A DNA stretch of 64,000 nt from contig NZ_KN234752.1 of assembly GCF_000764025.1 (NCBI RefSeq), forward strand, positions 1 through 64,000, read 5' to 3'. The stretch is from Pseudohaliea rubra DSM 19751. Lineage in GTDB: Bacteria; Pseudomonadota; Gammaproteobacteria; Pseudomonadales; Halieaceae. Below, in pieces: positions 1-8,270 of the stretch. Within the stretch, counting starts at the first letter, position 1; every line of letters begins with the position of its first letter. The position numbers and the translations under genes were made by a program. Below the pieces are notes generated by a model. The model was not told the DNA's origin, ran no database searches, and was given only the letters and a program-made list of their open reading frames with translations.

Positions 1-1
1 C

Positions 2-949
2 GACGACCTGCGCGCCGCGTCCTGCCCACGGGGCACCCCCTTCGCCCCGCTGCCGCCGATCCCTCTGGACAGCACGCCGGTGGAGCTCGCAGCCATCGAC
101 GCGGACGCCGACCTGCCCGGCGCAGCGTTCGCCGGCGGCTGGCACCTTGCCAGCACGGACCCGGCCTTCGGCGGCCTGTCCGGGCTGGCAGTCCGCGCCG
201 ACGGGGCACTGCTGGCGATCACCGATCGCGGCGCCTTCGTGGTCATCGAGCTCCGGGACGGCATCCCCGCCAGCGCGCGCCTCGCGCCCATGGGGCTCGA
301 GACGGCCGACGACAAGACGGCTCGCGACGCCGAGGGGCTGGCGCTTCACGAAGAGCTCGCCCTGGTCAGCTTCGAGCACCGGCACCGGGTCCTCGCCTTC
401 GCCCTGGGCCGCTGCGGCGCCGCAGCCCGAGGCGCACCGGTCGCGGCCTTCGGCGCTGCCGTCAGCGGCCTTTCACGCGCGCTGGCAGCCAACGGTGGCG
501 CCGAGGGACTGGCGGTCACGCCCGGCGGGGCTCTCCTTCTGGGGCTGGAAACGAACGACGACGGGCTGCCGCTGGCGCAGCTGACCGAAGCCGGCACCGC
601 CGCCGTCAGCACACGCATCGCGCCGAGAGGCCGGCCGGTGCTCACGGGCCTCGACGCGACCGCCACGACGCTCTACGCCGTGCTCCGGGACTACCTGCCG
701 GGTGTCGGCAACCACATCGAGGTGCTGGCCATGCCCCTCGGCCCCGGCGGGCCCGCAGCGAGCAAGGTGCGCCGGGTGCTGCGGCTGGCGCCGCGCCACG
801 GCACGGACAACTTCGAGGGGATCGCGCTAAGCCGCCGGGCCGACGGGAGCCTGCGCCTCTGGCTGGTTGCCGACGACAACTTCTCGCACCGGCAGCGGAC
901 CCTGCTCTACGCCTTCAACCTGGGGGATGATCCTCAGCCCTCGCCGTAG
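2..949 (+). CDS. Esterase-like activity of phytase family protein (5' end outside window)
   Basis: The frame is open from the window edge, and the first in-frame start inside the window (GTG at 80) lies within the conserved part, so the true start is probably upstream. The protein has the beta-propeller pattern of the phytase-like esterase family: a GLSGLAVR strand, a D-x-x-A-x-D-AEGLA segment near residue 90, a second GGAEGLAVTP near residue 138 and a DNFEGIALS strand near the end. Members are usually exported and of uncertain substrate; phosphate ester hydrolysis is only suggested by the family name. It converges with the adenosine-deaminase-family gene on the other strand and the two 3' ends overlap by 16 bp, so there is no room for a separate terminator. 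Family call is good, function is weak. Confidence 0.75.
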   Translation, partial: DDLRAASCPRGTPFAPLPPIPLDSTPVELAAIDADADLPGAAFAGGWHLASTDPAFGGLSGLAVRADGALLAITDRGAFVVIELRDGIPASARLAPMGLETADDKTARDAEGLALHEELALVSFEHRHRVLAFALGRCGAAARGAPVAAFGAAVSGLSRALAANGGAEGLAVTPGGALLLGLETNDDGLPLAQLTEAGTAAVSTRIAPRGRPVLTGLDATATTLYAVLRDYLPGVGNHIEVLAMPLGPGGPAASKVRRVLRLAPRHGTDNFEGIALSRRADGSLRLWLVADDNFSHRQRTLLYAFNLGDDPQPSP

Positions 950-1947
950 GCCGCCAGGTCCTCGCGCAGCCGTGCGCGCGCCGCCGACGACAGGAAACTC
1001 GCATCGATAGCGTTAGCGAGCAGGCGCCGGGCCGTGGGGATAGCGAGGCCGAGTTCCCGATGCAGGGCGAGGAAGTTCTCCGTGAGGTACCCGCCGAAGT
1101 AAGCCGGATCGTCGGAATTCACGGTCACCGCCACCCCCGCCTCGAGGAACTGCGGCAGGGTGTGGTCCGCGAGCCGGTCGAAGACACGCAGGCGCACGTT
1201 CGACAGCGGGCAGACCGTGAGCGGAATGCCCTCGCGGGCGAGACGCTCGACCAGCGCCGGGTCCTCCACCGCCCGCACGCCGTGATCGATGCGCTCGACA
1301 CCGAGCACGTCAAGGGCGTCGCGGACGAAGGCGGCAGGTCCCTCCTCGCCGGCATGGGCTGTAAGCCGGTAGCCGCGCTCCCGGGCGGCAGCGTAAAGCC
1401 GCACGAAGTCCGCTGGCGGATGGTCGCGCTCGGCGCTGGCAAGGCCGATCGCGACGAAATGCTCGCGCCAGGGCTCGGCAGCCTCGAGCTGCGCCAGGGC
1501 CTCGGCTACCGGCAAGTGGCGCAGGAAGCTTAGGATCAGCGCCACCGACTGCCCCCAGCCCCGGCTCGCATCGTCGATGGCGGCGCTGAAGCCGGCCATG
1601 ACCGTGTCGAGGGAAACGCCCTGCGGCGCATAGGTCTGCGGCTCGACCATGATCTCCGCGTGCACGATGCGCTCGCTGCGACACACGGCGAGGTAGTCGC
1701 CCATGAGGTGATAGAAGTCCTCCTCTGTACGCAGTACGGAGGCGCCGTGGTAATAGAGGTCGAGGAAACTCTGCAGGTCCGTGAAAGCGCAGGCCGCTTC
1801 CACGTCGGCCTCGCTCGCGTAGGGCAGCGCCACGCCGTTCTTCTTCGCGAGCTCAAGCAGGCGCCGGGGCTGCAGCGAGCCGTCGATGTGCAGGTGCAGC
1901 TCGCATTTCGGGGCGCCGCGGATCCAGCGTTCGAAGTCTTCACTCAC
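934..1947 (-). CDS. Adenosine/adenine deaminase family protein
   Basis: A 337-residue cytosolic metal-dependent deaminase, the usual length for the family. Visible motifs are the HLHIDGS zinc site (His18, His20), TAHAGEE (third His plus catalytic Glu), RIDHGVRA, VCPLSNVRL and the NSDDPAYF block with the metal-binding Asp. The SDDPAYFGGY form is common in bacterial adenine deaminases of the Add family, so adenine rather than adenosine may be the substrate. The start is GTG with a GAGGAG ribosome site upstream. It is divergent from the 8-oxoguanine deaminase gene, with about 104 bp between them, which suggests shared control. It is one of three proteins of this superfamily in the island; the others are at 13080-14660 (exported) and 22731-23744. 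Confidence 0.88.
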   Translation of the reverse strand: MSEDFERWIRGAPKCELHLHIDGSLQPRRLLELAKKNGVALPYASEADVEAACAFTDLQSFLDLYYHGASVLRTEEDFYHLMGDYLAVCRSERIVHAEIMVEPQTYAPQGVSLDTVMAGFSAAIDDASRGWGQSVALILSFLRHLPVAEALAQLEAAEPWREHFVAIGLASAERDHPPADFVRLYAAARERGYRLTAHAGEEGPAAFVRDALDVLGVERIDHGVRAVEDPALVERLAREGIPLTVCPLSNVRLRVFDRLADHTLPQFLEAGVAVTVNSDDPAYFGGYLTENFLALHRELGLAIPTARRLLANAIDASFLSSAARARLREDLAAYGEG

Positions 1948-2051
1948 GGGGGCTCTCCTCGCCGGTCATCAAGGCGCCCGATAATGGCCCCTGGCCCGCC
2001 GCGACGCAACGCGGCCGTGCTAACGTAGGCGTTTTTCTGCGGAGACTCACC

Positions 2052-3413
2052 GTGCAGGAACGCGAACCCGACCCCCTCTGGCTCGCCGAGCCGGCGGCCT
2101 GCTGGACCGGCGCCGATGCCGGCGGCGGCATCGTCATCAGCGGTAACCGCATCGTCGAGCTGGTTCCGGCGGGCGCTACGGCGCGCACCCCGGGGGCGCG
2201 GCGCGAGTCCGTGGCCGGCCTCGTGCTGCTACCCGGCCTCATCAACTGCCACCACCACTTCTACCAGACCCTGACCCGCGCCTTTCCCCCAGCGCAGGAA
2301 AAGGAACTTTTCGAGTGGCTGCAGGCGCTCTACCCGGTCTGGGCCGGGCTCGATGGCGAGGCCGTCACCGTCTCCACGACGCTGGCGCTCTGCGAGCTGC
2401 TGCTCTCGGGCTGTACCACGGCCGTGGACCACCACTACCTGTTTTCCGCGCGCACCGGCGATGCCATCGACCGGCAGGTCGAGGCCGCCGCCGAACTCGG
2501 CGCGCGGGTCGTGCTCACCCGCGGTTCCATGAGCCTCGGCACCTCCCGCGGCGGCCTGCCCCCGGACAGCGTCGTGCAGGACGAGGACGCCATCGTCGCC
2601 GACTGCGAGCGGCTGCTGGCGCGCTACCACGACCCGGCGGACGACGCGCTCTGCCAGGTCGCCCTCGCACCCTGCTCGCCTTTTTCCGTCTCCGGCGAGC
2701 TCATGGCCGCCGTCGCCGCGCTGGCGGCCGAACGCGGTGCACTTCTCCACACGCACCTCGGCGAAACCGAGGACGAGAACGCGTTCTGCCTCGCGCACTA
2801 CGGCAAGCGCCCGGTGGATTATCTTGAAGCCGCCGGCTGGCTGCGCCCGGGTACCTGGCTGGCCCACGGCATCCATTTCTCGGACGCGGAGATCGCCCGC
2901 CTGGGCGCCGCGCGCGTGGCCGTGAGCCACTGTCCCTCCTCCAACCTCTTCCTCGGCTCCGGCCTCTGCCCGGCGCTCGACCTCGAAGCCGCCGGCTGCC
3001 CCGTGGGGCTGGGCGTCGATGGCTCGGCCTCCAACGACCACTCCAATCTCATGGAGGAGGTCCGCCAGGCGCTGCTCGTACAGCGGCTGCGCTACGGCAG
3101 CGCGGCCGTCGGCGCCACCGACGCCCTGCGCTGGGCAACAGCAGGGGGCGCAACGCTGCTGCAGCGCCCGGCCCTGGGCCGGATCGCCGCGGGAGCCGTA
3201 GCCGATCTCGCCCTCTTCGACCCGATGGAGGACCTGCGTTTCTCCGGCGCCGGCGACCTGGTCACGGCGCTGGTCACCAGCGGCGCGCGACGCGCACGGC
3301 ACGTCATGGTCGACGGCCGCTGGCGGGTCCGCGACTACACGGTGGAGGGGGTGGACCTCGACGCCCTGCGCGCCCGCCATGCCGCCTGCGCACGGCGGCT
3401 GCAGGCGGGGTAA
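2052..3413 (+). CDS. 8-oxoguanine deaminase
   Basis: A 453-residue amidohydrolase with LPGLINCHHHFYQTLTR at residues 60-76 (metal site HHH, 67-69), then TTAVDHHYLF, HTHLGETEDEN, LAHGIHF and GVDGSASND. The NCHHHFYQ/LTRAFP and TTAVDHHY blocks are characteristic of the Pseudomonas-type 8-oxoguanine deaminase rather than of cytosine or guanine deaminase. The known reaction is 8-oxoguanine plus water to urate plus ammonia, which feeds oxidised guanine directly into urate catabolism. The start is a GTG after GGAGACTCACC. It lies divergent to an adenosine/adenine deaminase. Downstream is an inserted toxin-antitoxin/restriction remnant cluster that separates it from the rest of the purine genes. Confidence 0.88.
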   Translation: MQEREPDPLWLAEPAACWTGADAGGGIVISGNRIVELVPAGATARTPGARRESVAGLVLLPGLINCHHHFYQTLTRAFPPAQEKELFEWLQALYPVWAGLDGEAVTVSTTLALCELLLSGCTTAVDHHYLFSARTGDAIDRQVEAAAELGARVVLTRGSMSLGTSRGGLPPDSVVQDEDAIVADCERLLARYHDPADDALCQVALAPCSPFSVSGELMAAVAALAAERGALLHTHLGETEDENAFCLAHYGKRPVDYLEAAGWLRPGTWLAHGIHFSDAEIARLGAARVAVSHCPSSNLFLGSGLCPALDLEAAGCPVGLGVDGSASNDHSNLMEEVRQALLVQRLRYGSAAVGATDALRWATAGGATLLQRPALGRIAAGAVADLALFDPMEDLRFSGAGDLVTALVTSGARRARHVMVDGRWRVRDYTVEGVDLDALRARHAACARRLQAG

Positions 3414-3451
3414 TACCCGGACGCGCCGGGGCCCCGGCCTGACGCTGCTGA

Positions 3452-3480
3452 TTGCTACATGACTTTTTTCGGACTATATT
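3452..3480 (+). promoter_or_regulatory. Sigma-70-type promoter for the toxin-antitoxin pair
   Basis: TTGCTA (3452-3457) and TATATT (3475-3480) are separated by 17 bp, close to the TTGACA/TATAAT consensus, and lie 24 bp before the antitoxin ATG. The AT-rich patch stands out from the GC-rich surroundings. Confidence 0.6.
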
Positions 3481-3503
3481 TGGTCCTGCAAAGGAGCGTG
3501 GAC

Positions 3504-3779
3504 ATGAAACTATCGAAACAAATCAAGCCGATCAGTTACCTGAAGGCCCATGCCGCAGAAATCGTGCGCAACCTGTCGGGGCAAGGCGAACCTCTGGTTA
3601 TCACCCAGAACGGCGAAGCCAAGGTCGTGCTGCAGGGCATCGAAAGCTATGAGCAAACTCAGGAGACCATGGCCCTTCTGAAAATTCTCGCGCTCGGCTC
3701 CCGCCAGCTTGAGGACGGCAACGTCCAGCCCGCCGGCGATGTCATCGAGCGGCTTCGAGGCCGCAGCAAAAATCGCTGA
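3504..3779 (+). CDS. Phd/YefM-family antitoxin
   Basis: A 91-residue protein with the Phd/YefM fold signature: an N-terminal KPISYLKAHAAEIV helix, then a strand-turn EPLVITQNGEAKVVL, then a variable C-terminal toxin-binding tail. The chosen ATG at 3504 has AAGGAG eight bases upstream; the open frame extends further upstream but lacks conserved sequence. Its stop overlaps the toxin ATG (ATGA), the usual translational coupling in such pairs. Antitoxins of this family bind their own promoter and neutralise a RelE/ParE-type partner. It sits between purine genes and a decayed type I restriction locus, so it is probably part of a mobile or defence insertion. Confidence 0.9.
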   Translation: MKLSKQIKPISYLKAHAAEIVRNLSGQGEPLVITQNGEAKVVLQGIESYEQTQETMALLKILALGSRQLEDGNVQPAGDVIERLRGRSKNR

Positions 3780-4105
3780 TGACCTTTCAGGTATTTCTGA
3801 CCGACGATGCGTCGGCTGATCTGGAGGAGTTGTACGACTACGTTGCGTTCCACGATGCGCCGGAAAAAGCGGATTATCTTCTCGAGCAAATAGAGAAAGC
3901 TTTTTCGAGCCTCTCCGACAACCCTGAGCGAGGAGCCTATCCCAGGGAATTGCTGGCCATCGGGCTTCGCGAGTACCGTGAGATCTTTTGGGGGCCCTAC
4001 CGCATCATCTACCGAGTCATGACCGGAAATGTTTACATCATGGTGATTGCCGACGGCCAGCGCGACATGCAAACACTACTGCAGCGACGCTATTTACGGG
4101 CCTGA
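3779..4105 (+). CDS. RelE/ParE-family toxin
   Basis: A 108-residue protein with the ParE/RelE layout: an N-terminal strand FQVFLTDDASADLEELYDYV with the amphipathic helix, a central SLSDNPERGAYPREL loop, then the beta strands YREIFWGPYRIIYRV and VYIMVIADGQRDMQTLLQRR. The GPYRIIYRV strand and the basic C-terminal segment are typical of the ParE branch (gyrase poison) and also of RelE relatives, so the target is not decided. ATG overlaps the antitoxin stop. No frameshift is seen and the pair looks intact, unlike the restriction genes just downstream. Confidence 0.88.
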   Translation: MTFQVFLTDDASADLEELYDYVAFHDAPEKADYLLEQIEKAFSSLSDNPERGAYPRELLAIGLREYREIFWGPYRIIYRVMTGNVYIMVIADGQRDMQTLLQRRYLRA

Positions 4106-4316
4106 ACATCGCGGCACCACCCACGCACTCGCCGAATACATTCCCGCGCTTCGAACGCCATGATTGAAAAAATACAGTAAATTCAAGCGCTATCCGTGTC
4201 AGCTGATGCCAACCAGGCTCCCGAACAGCCTGGCTTCGACCACAGCGACCGCAAGCCGGTCGACGAAGAGCACGTGGTCGGCAGGCCCGATGTCTGTCTG
4301 GTACTCGCGCACGGCC

Positions 4317-4746
4317 ACGCCGGACAGCCGCACCTACGGGTTTTTCCAGAAGAACGTGGTCAGCGAGTACACGCACGAGAAGGCCGTCGCCGACAAGGGC
4401 CAAAGTCGTCAACCCCGATCAGATCCGCACTGTCATCCGCACCTTCCGCGACAAGTGGCCGGAGCTCTTTCCCGGCCGCAGGGAGCTGCCGAAGACCCTG
4501 ATCTTCGCCAAGACCGACAGCCACGCCGACGACATCATCCAGACCGTCCGCCAGGAGTTCGGCGAGGGCAACGATTTCTGCTGCAAGATCACCAACGGCG
4601 CCAGGAATCCCAAGTCCTCGCTCTCGGCCTTCCGCAACGACTACTACCCGCGCATCGCCGTGACCGTGAACATGATCGCCACCCGCGATGTTGCGCCGTT
4701 TCAAAACGCCGGTCTGACCGTGATCAACCCCTGGAGCACCGAATGA
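4317..4746 (+). pseudogene. hsdR: hsdR fragment (type I restriction helicase subunit)
   Basis: Two collinear pieces in different frames resemble HsdR. Positions 4317-4400 encode a YGFFQKNVVSEYTHEKAVAD-like block found before the helicase core. Positions 4402-4746 encode VNPDQIRTVIRTF, LPKTLIFAKTDSHADDI and LSAFRNDYYPRIAVTV, the second RecA-like helicase domain. A large deletion and frame change separate them, and the remainder of the protein after MIAT is missing. The second piece ends at a TGA overlapping the hsdM-like ATG. Nothing recognisable was found in 4106-4316, apart from a short AT-rich stretch near 4165. The gene cannot encode a working restriction subunit. Confidence 0.75.
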
Positions 4747-4885
4747 ACACCGCCCTCATCGTTTCCAAAGTCTGGAGCTTCTGCACCACACTGCGCGACG
4801 ACGGTGTCACGGCGACTACCTGGAGCAGCTGACCTACCTGATCTACCTCAAGATGGCGGACGAATATGCCCGGCCGGCGGCTGCG
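4743..4885 (+). pseudogene. hsdM: hsdM 5' fragment (type I methyltransferase subunit)
   Basis: The ATG at 4743 opens NTALIVSKVWSFCTTLRDDGV, which matches the HsdM N-terminus. A frameshift near 4806 moves DYLEQLTYLIYLKMADEYARP to another frame, after which similarity stops. The catalytic methyltransferase domain is absent. The 3' part (4848-4885) overlaps the end of the leftward NUP/hydrolase gene, so this is the insertion or deletion junction with the purine operon. Confidence 0.75.
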
Positions 4886-6962
4886 GCGTGGTCAGCGTAT
4901 CGATAAACAGGGAAAACGCCGCCTCGGCATCGGTCTCGAGGCATACCTTAGCCGGCGTGCGACCGCTGTCGGGGGCCGGCCGCATGACACCGGCGCTGGC
5001 GGCATCGAGGTGCCGCCGCGGCGAGCCGTCGGCGGCCTGGTCGGGCATGGACAGGTCTGACCCGGGCAGCCAGGGTTTATCGGTCCCTGCGGCGGCCACC
5101 GCGAGCGGCAGGGACTCTCCGCGGCAGAAGCGCGCGGGATCGACCACGGTCATCGCTGCAAGGACATCCCAGTAGTAGTACTCCCCGGAATCGATAAACC
5201 AGTCGTTGGCGTCGAGCACCCGGTCCCACCAGGCCGCCGCCGGGTTATCGGCCCGGGCCTTCAGCTCTGCGGCGACCGCCGGGGTCACGCGCACGTCGTT
5301 GGTCACATCCAGGCCCACGACCTCCACGGGGATAGGACCGGCGAAGACCCGGTCCGCCGCGACCGGATCCACATAGAGGTTCCACTCGGCACGGGTGTTC
5401 GGATGGTCGTCCGTAAAGCCGGGCACAATGATATTTCCCGCCTCGTTCAGGTTGCCGCCCATGACCACCAGCCGGTCGACCTTCGCCGCATCCTCCGGGT
5501 AGCGCTCGAGCCACTGGGCGATGTTCGTCAGCGGGCCCGTGGCCAGCAGCGTCACCGGCCGGTCGCTGTCCGCGATCGCCGCGTGGATGAGCGCTACCGC
5601 GTATCCGTCCCACGGTGCGCGCCCGCTCGGCGGCACGGCAACGCCCGACAGCTTGTCCATATCGTCCTGCCAGGGCTCCGGGAACACGAAGTAGCCGTCC
5701 AGGGGCACCGGATCGCCGCAGGCTGCGGGAATCGCCGCGCCCGCGGCAGCCAGGTCTGCCAGAGCGAGGGCGTTGGCCACCCCCGGCGCGCAGTGTGCCT
5801 CACCGCTGCCCGCCACAGTGATGGCGCGCAGGTCCACCCCCGGGTGTCGGGCCAGGAACAGCAGCGCCGCCCAGTCGTCGATGGCCATGTCCGTATCGAA
5901 AACCACCGGCGTCGGCCGCGGCGGCGCCTCGGCAAAGCGCTCCCAGTCGGCGAGCAGGGCCTTGAGGGCGGCGGCACCGACCCGGTAGGCGGCCTCCAGC
6001 GCCGGCCGGCCCTCGTCCGGGTACGGCGCCGTGGTGCTCCAGGCTGCCGTCTTCCCCGGCGGCGGTCGGGTGAAGTTACTCGCCGTGCGCAGCACCAGTA
6101 TCCGGTCCGTGTCTACAAGACCAAGGCGGGCGAGCCGGTGCAGGGCCGTGAGCGTACCGCTGTCCTCCATGTTCGAGGTCATGAATTCCCGGTCGGCGCC
6201 TGCGTAGAGCGGCACCCAGTCGTTGGCCCAGCGGTTCAGGAGCTCGCCGTGCCAGTAGGTGCTGGCCGAAAGGGTCTCACCGACGGTGACAAAAGGCGGC
6301 CGCTGGGCGTTCGGGAAACCGTCGTAGGCGGCGCGGAAGGCCTTCAATGCCGGCGTATCGGGCAGCGGCACATCCCGGGTCTGCTGAAAGGCCCAGTCCG
6401 CCAGCGCCGGGTTCAGGGCAAAGCTGATCGTGTCCAGGGTCCAGCCCGTGGACACGTCCTGGGGGCCCTGCGCGGGCTCTTCCGCGCCCAGGGGGATAAA
6501 ACCGTAGGGCCAGCTGTCTGGAATCTCCCGGCCATCGATCTCATAAACCAGGTCGCCATCGACCACGGCGCGGGCCCAGGCAGCGGAGCCCAGGGACAGG
6601 TCCTCCGGGTCGGCGCCGGCGATGCCGGCCACAAGCCAGTAGGCGCGGGAGAGGTCAAAGCGCTGGTCGAGGCCCAGGGCCATGATCGATGCAGTCGCGT
6701 TGGGGATACCACCCCCCACACAGAGCAGCAGCACCCCCTCCTCGGTCAGGAACAGCGGGTATTCGCCGAGGGGAAAGGGATAGCTTTCGGCGATGGCCGA
6801 CCGCTCGACCCAGTACTGCAGCTCCCCGGGACGGTCGCCGGTTGGCTCGCCGTACTCGAACATGGTGACCACCACGGCGCGCACGGGCACCGGCTCGGCC
6901 AGCGCCGCAGGCGCGAGCACGGCAGCGAATAGCGCACCGTACAGGGTCAGAACGAAACGCAT
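4848..6962 (-). CDS. Exported fusion: NUP-family protein + inosine-uridine-type nucleoside hydrolase
   Basis: A 704-residue two-domain protein with a signal peptide (residues 1-22, cut near ALAEP). Residues 24-345 form a NUP-family domain (annotated purine nucleoside permease) with VVTMFEYGE, YWLVAGIAGADPED and the MEDSGT block. Residues 350-690 form an inosine-uridine-preferring nucleoside hydrolase, shown by the calcium-binding FDTDMAIDD (Asp356, Asp358, Asp362, Asp363), the LATGPLTNIA segment and VMGGN. There are no membrane spans beyond the signal, so a periplasmic enzyme that splits nucleosides into base and ribose is more plausible than a permease. It is the last gene of the 14660-4848 operon; its ATG overlaps the upstream hydrolase stop. 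The last 10-15 codons run into the hsdM remnant, so the natural C-terminus may have been replaced. Confidence 0.85.
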   Translation of the reverse strand: MRFVLTLYGALFAAVLAPAALAEPVPVRAVVVTMFEYGEPTGDRPGELQYWVERSAIAESYPFPLGEYPLFLTEEGVLLLCVGGGIPNATASIMALGLDQRFDLSRAYWLVAGIAGADPEDLSLGSAAWARAVVDGDLVYEIDGREIPDSWPYGFIPLGAEEPAQGPQDVSTGWTLDTISFALNPALADWAFQQTRDVPLPDTPALKAFRAAYDGFPNAQRPPFVTVGETLSASTYWHGELLNRWANDWVPLYAGADREFMTSNMEDSGTLTALHRLARLGLVDTDRILVLRTASNFTRPPPGKTAAWSTTAPYPDEGRPALEAAYRVGAAALKALLADWERFAEAPPRPTPVVFDTDMAIDDWAALLFLARHPGVDLRAITVAGSGEAHCAPGVANALALADLAAAGAAIPAACGDPVPLDGYFVFPEPWQDDMDKLSGVAVPPSGRAPWDGYAVALIHAAIADSDRPVTLLATGPLTNIAQWLERYPEDAAKVDRLVVMGGNLNEAGNIIVPGFTDDHPNTRAEWNLYVDPVAADRVFAGPIPVEVVGLDVTNDVRVTPAVAAELKARADNPAAAWWDRVLDANDWFIDSGEYYYWDVLAAMTVVDPARFCRGESLPLAVAAAGTDKPWLPGSDLSMPDQAADGSPRRHLDAASAGVMRPAPDSGRTPAKVCLETDAEAAFSLFIDTLTTPQPPAGHIRPPS

Positions 6963-8251
6963 CAGGGGTTCTCCTCTCCTTCGCGGGCCGCCAGGGCCCG
7001 CAGGGTCAATTCCAGGGCGGCGAGGGCCGCGGCAACATCCTCCTCCGTCACCGCCTCCGCCGGATGATGGCTGATTCCGCCGGCGCAGCGGACGAAGAGC
7101 ATGCCGACGTCAGTGATCGGCGCCAGGCTCATGGCGTCGTGGCCGGCCCCGGAGACGATGGAGACGGGGCTCAGGCCCAGGGCCAGCACCGCATCCTCGA
7201 GCACGCGCTGCAGCCAGCTCGCGCACTCGACCGCTGTGGCCCGGTGCGTCTCCTCCCAGCTCACGCGCATGCCCCGGCTGGCAGTAAGCCGGCCGATCTC
7301 ATCCTGCAGCGCCTCCACCGCAAGATCCCGGGTGCGGTCACGGCCGGCGCGGATGTCCACGCTGAACTCGCAGTCTCCGGGGATCACGTTCGGCGCCCCA
7401 GGGTAGCAGCGCAGCTGGCCCACGGTGGCGACAATCTCGAAGCGTTCGGCGATACGCTCCACGAGGTGCACAGCGCCGGCGGCGGCCACCAGCGCATCCT
7501 GACGCATGTTCATGGGCACCGTGCCGGCGTGACCGGCGCGGCCGCTGACCCGCACGCGGAAACGCCGGGCACCGGCAATGCTCGGTACCACGCCGAGAGG
7601 CTGGTTGTTGTCCTCAAGCACCGGCCCCTGTTCGATATGGACCTCGAGATAACCCACAAGGTCCTCTCCCGCACGACTGGCACGGCCGATGTTGGCGGGA
7701 TCGCACCCGAAGGCCGCCAGGGCATCACCGAGGGTCGTGCCGTCACCATCGCGCAGGTCGAACCAGGCCGGCTCCCAGCTGCCGGCTACGGCACGGCTGC
7801 CGAGCAGCGTGGTGCCAAAGCGGGCGCCCTCCTCATCACCGAAGCCGAGGAGATCGACATGAAACGGTAGCGCCTCGCCCGCGGCACGCAACGCCGCCAT
7901 GGCCTCCAGGGCGAGAAGCACGCCAAGGATGCCGTCATACTTGCCGGCATTGCGCACCGTATCGAGGTGTGAGCCCAGGAGCAGGGTCCGGTGAGGCCCT
8001 GGCCCCGGGGCGGCAAGGCGGCCGCACAGATTGCCGGCGGCGTCCTGCCAGGCGGCGAGCCCCGCGTCCTCCAGCCAGCCGGAGACCCGGGCGTTGCAGC
8101 GCGCGTGCTCTTTTGTCAGGTAGCTGCGGTAAACACCGTCCGGCAGCGAGGAGAGCGCCGCCAGCTCGTCACAGCGCGCCATGATCCGGGCTGCCGCCGA
8201 GCGCTGGGCTGGGGTGGGCTCGAAGGCGGGCAACTCCGGCGGCGCGTCCAT
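6962..8251 (-). CDS. M20-family allantoate amidohydrolase / N-carbamoyl amino acid hydrolase type
   Basis: A 429-residue zinc amidase of the allantoate amidohydrolase and N-carbamoyl-L-amino-acid hydrolase group. Metal-site motifs are LLGSHLDTV, GKYDGILGV, GFGDEEGARFG, the HIEQGP segment and the late GAGHDAMSLA block. Allantoate amidohydrolase yields ureidoglycine plus carbon dioxide and ammonia, and the next gene upstream in the operon encodes a ureidoglycine-using aminotransferase, which favours allantoate as the substrate. The gap to that gene is 19 bp, and the stop overlaps the ATG of the downstream NUP/hydrolase fusion. Specificity inside this family cannot be settled by motif reading alone. 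Confidence 0.85.
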   Translation of the reverse strand: MDAPPELPAFEPTPAQRSAAARIMARCDELAALSSLPDGVYRSYLTKEHARCNARVSGWLEDAGLAAWQDAAGNLCGRLAAPGPGPHRTLLLGSHLDTVRNAGKYDGILGVLLALEAMAALRAAGEALPFHVDLLGFGDEEGARFGTTLLGSRAVAGSWEPAWFDLRDGDGTTLGDALAAFGCDPANIGRASRAGEDLVGYLEVHIEQGPVLEDNNQPLGVVPSIAGARRFRVRVSGRAGHAGTVPMNMRQDALVAAAGAVHLVERIAERFEIVATVGQLRCYPGAPNVIPGDCEFSVDIRAGRDRTRDLAVEALQDEIGRLTASRGMRVSWEETHRATAVECASWLQRVLEDAVLALGLSPVSIVSGAGHDAMSLAPITDVGMLFVRCAGGISHHPAEAVTEEDVAAALAALELTLRALAAREGEENP

Positions 8252-8270
8252 GGTCAGGCGTACCCCGGCG

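Noticed and set aside
1948-2051. A sigma-54 promoter between the adenosine-deaminase-like and 8-oxoguanine deaminase genes
   Set aside because: TGG and GC pairs exist but none with the required 12-base spacing.
2229-3380. A 383-codon minus-strand open frame across the 8-oxoguanine deaminase gene
   Set aside because: High-GC shadow frame; composition is Arg/Gly/Ala-rich and no family motif appears, while the plus strand encodes a complete enzyme.
5403-6932. A 509-codon plus-strand frame opposite the NUP-hydrolase fusion
   Set aside because: Shadow of the real minus-strand gene; low-complexity Arg/Gly-rich sequence without a ribosome site.
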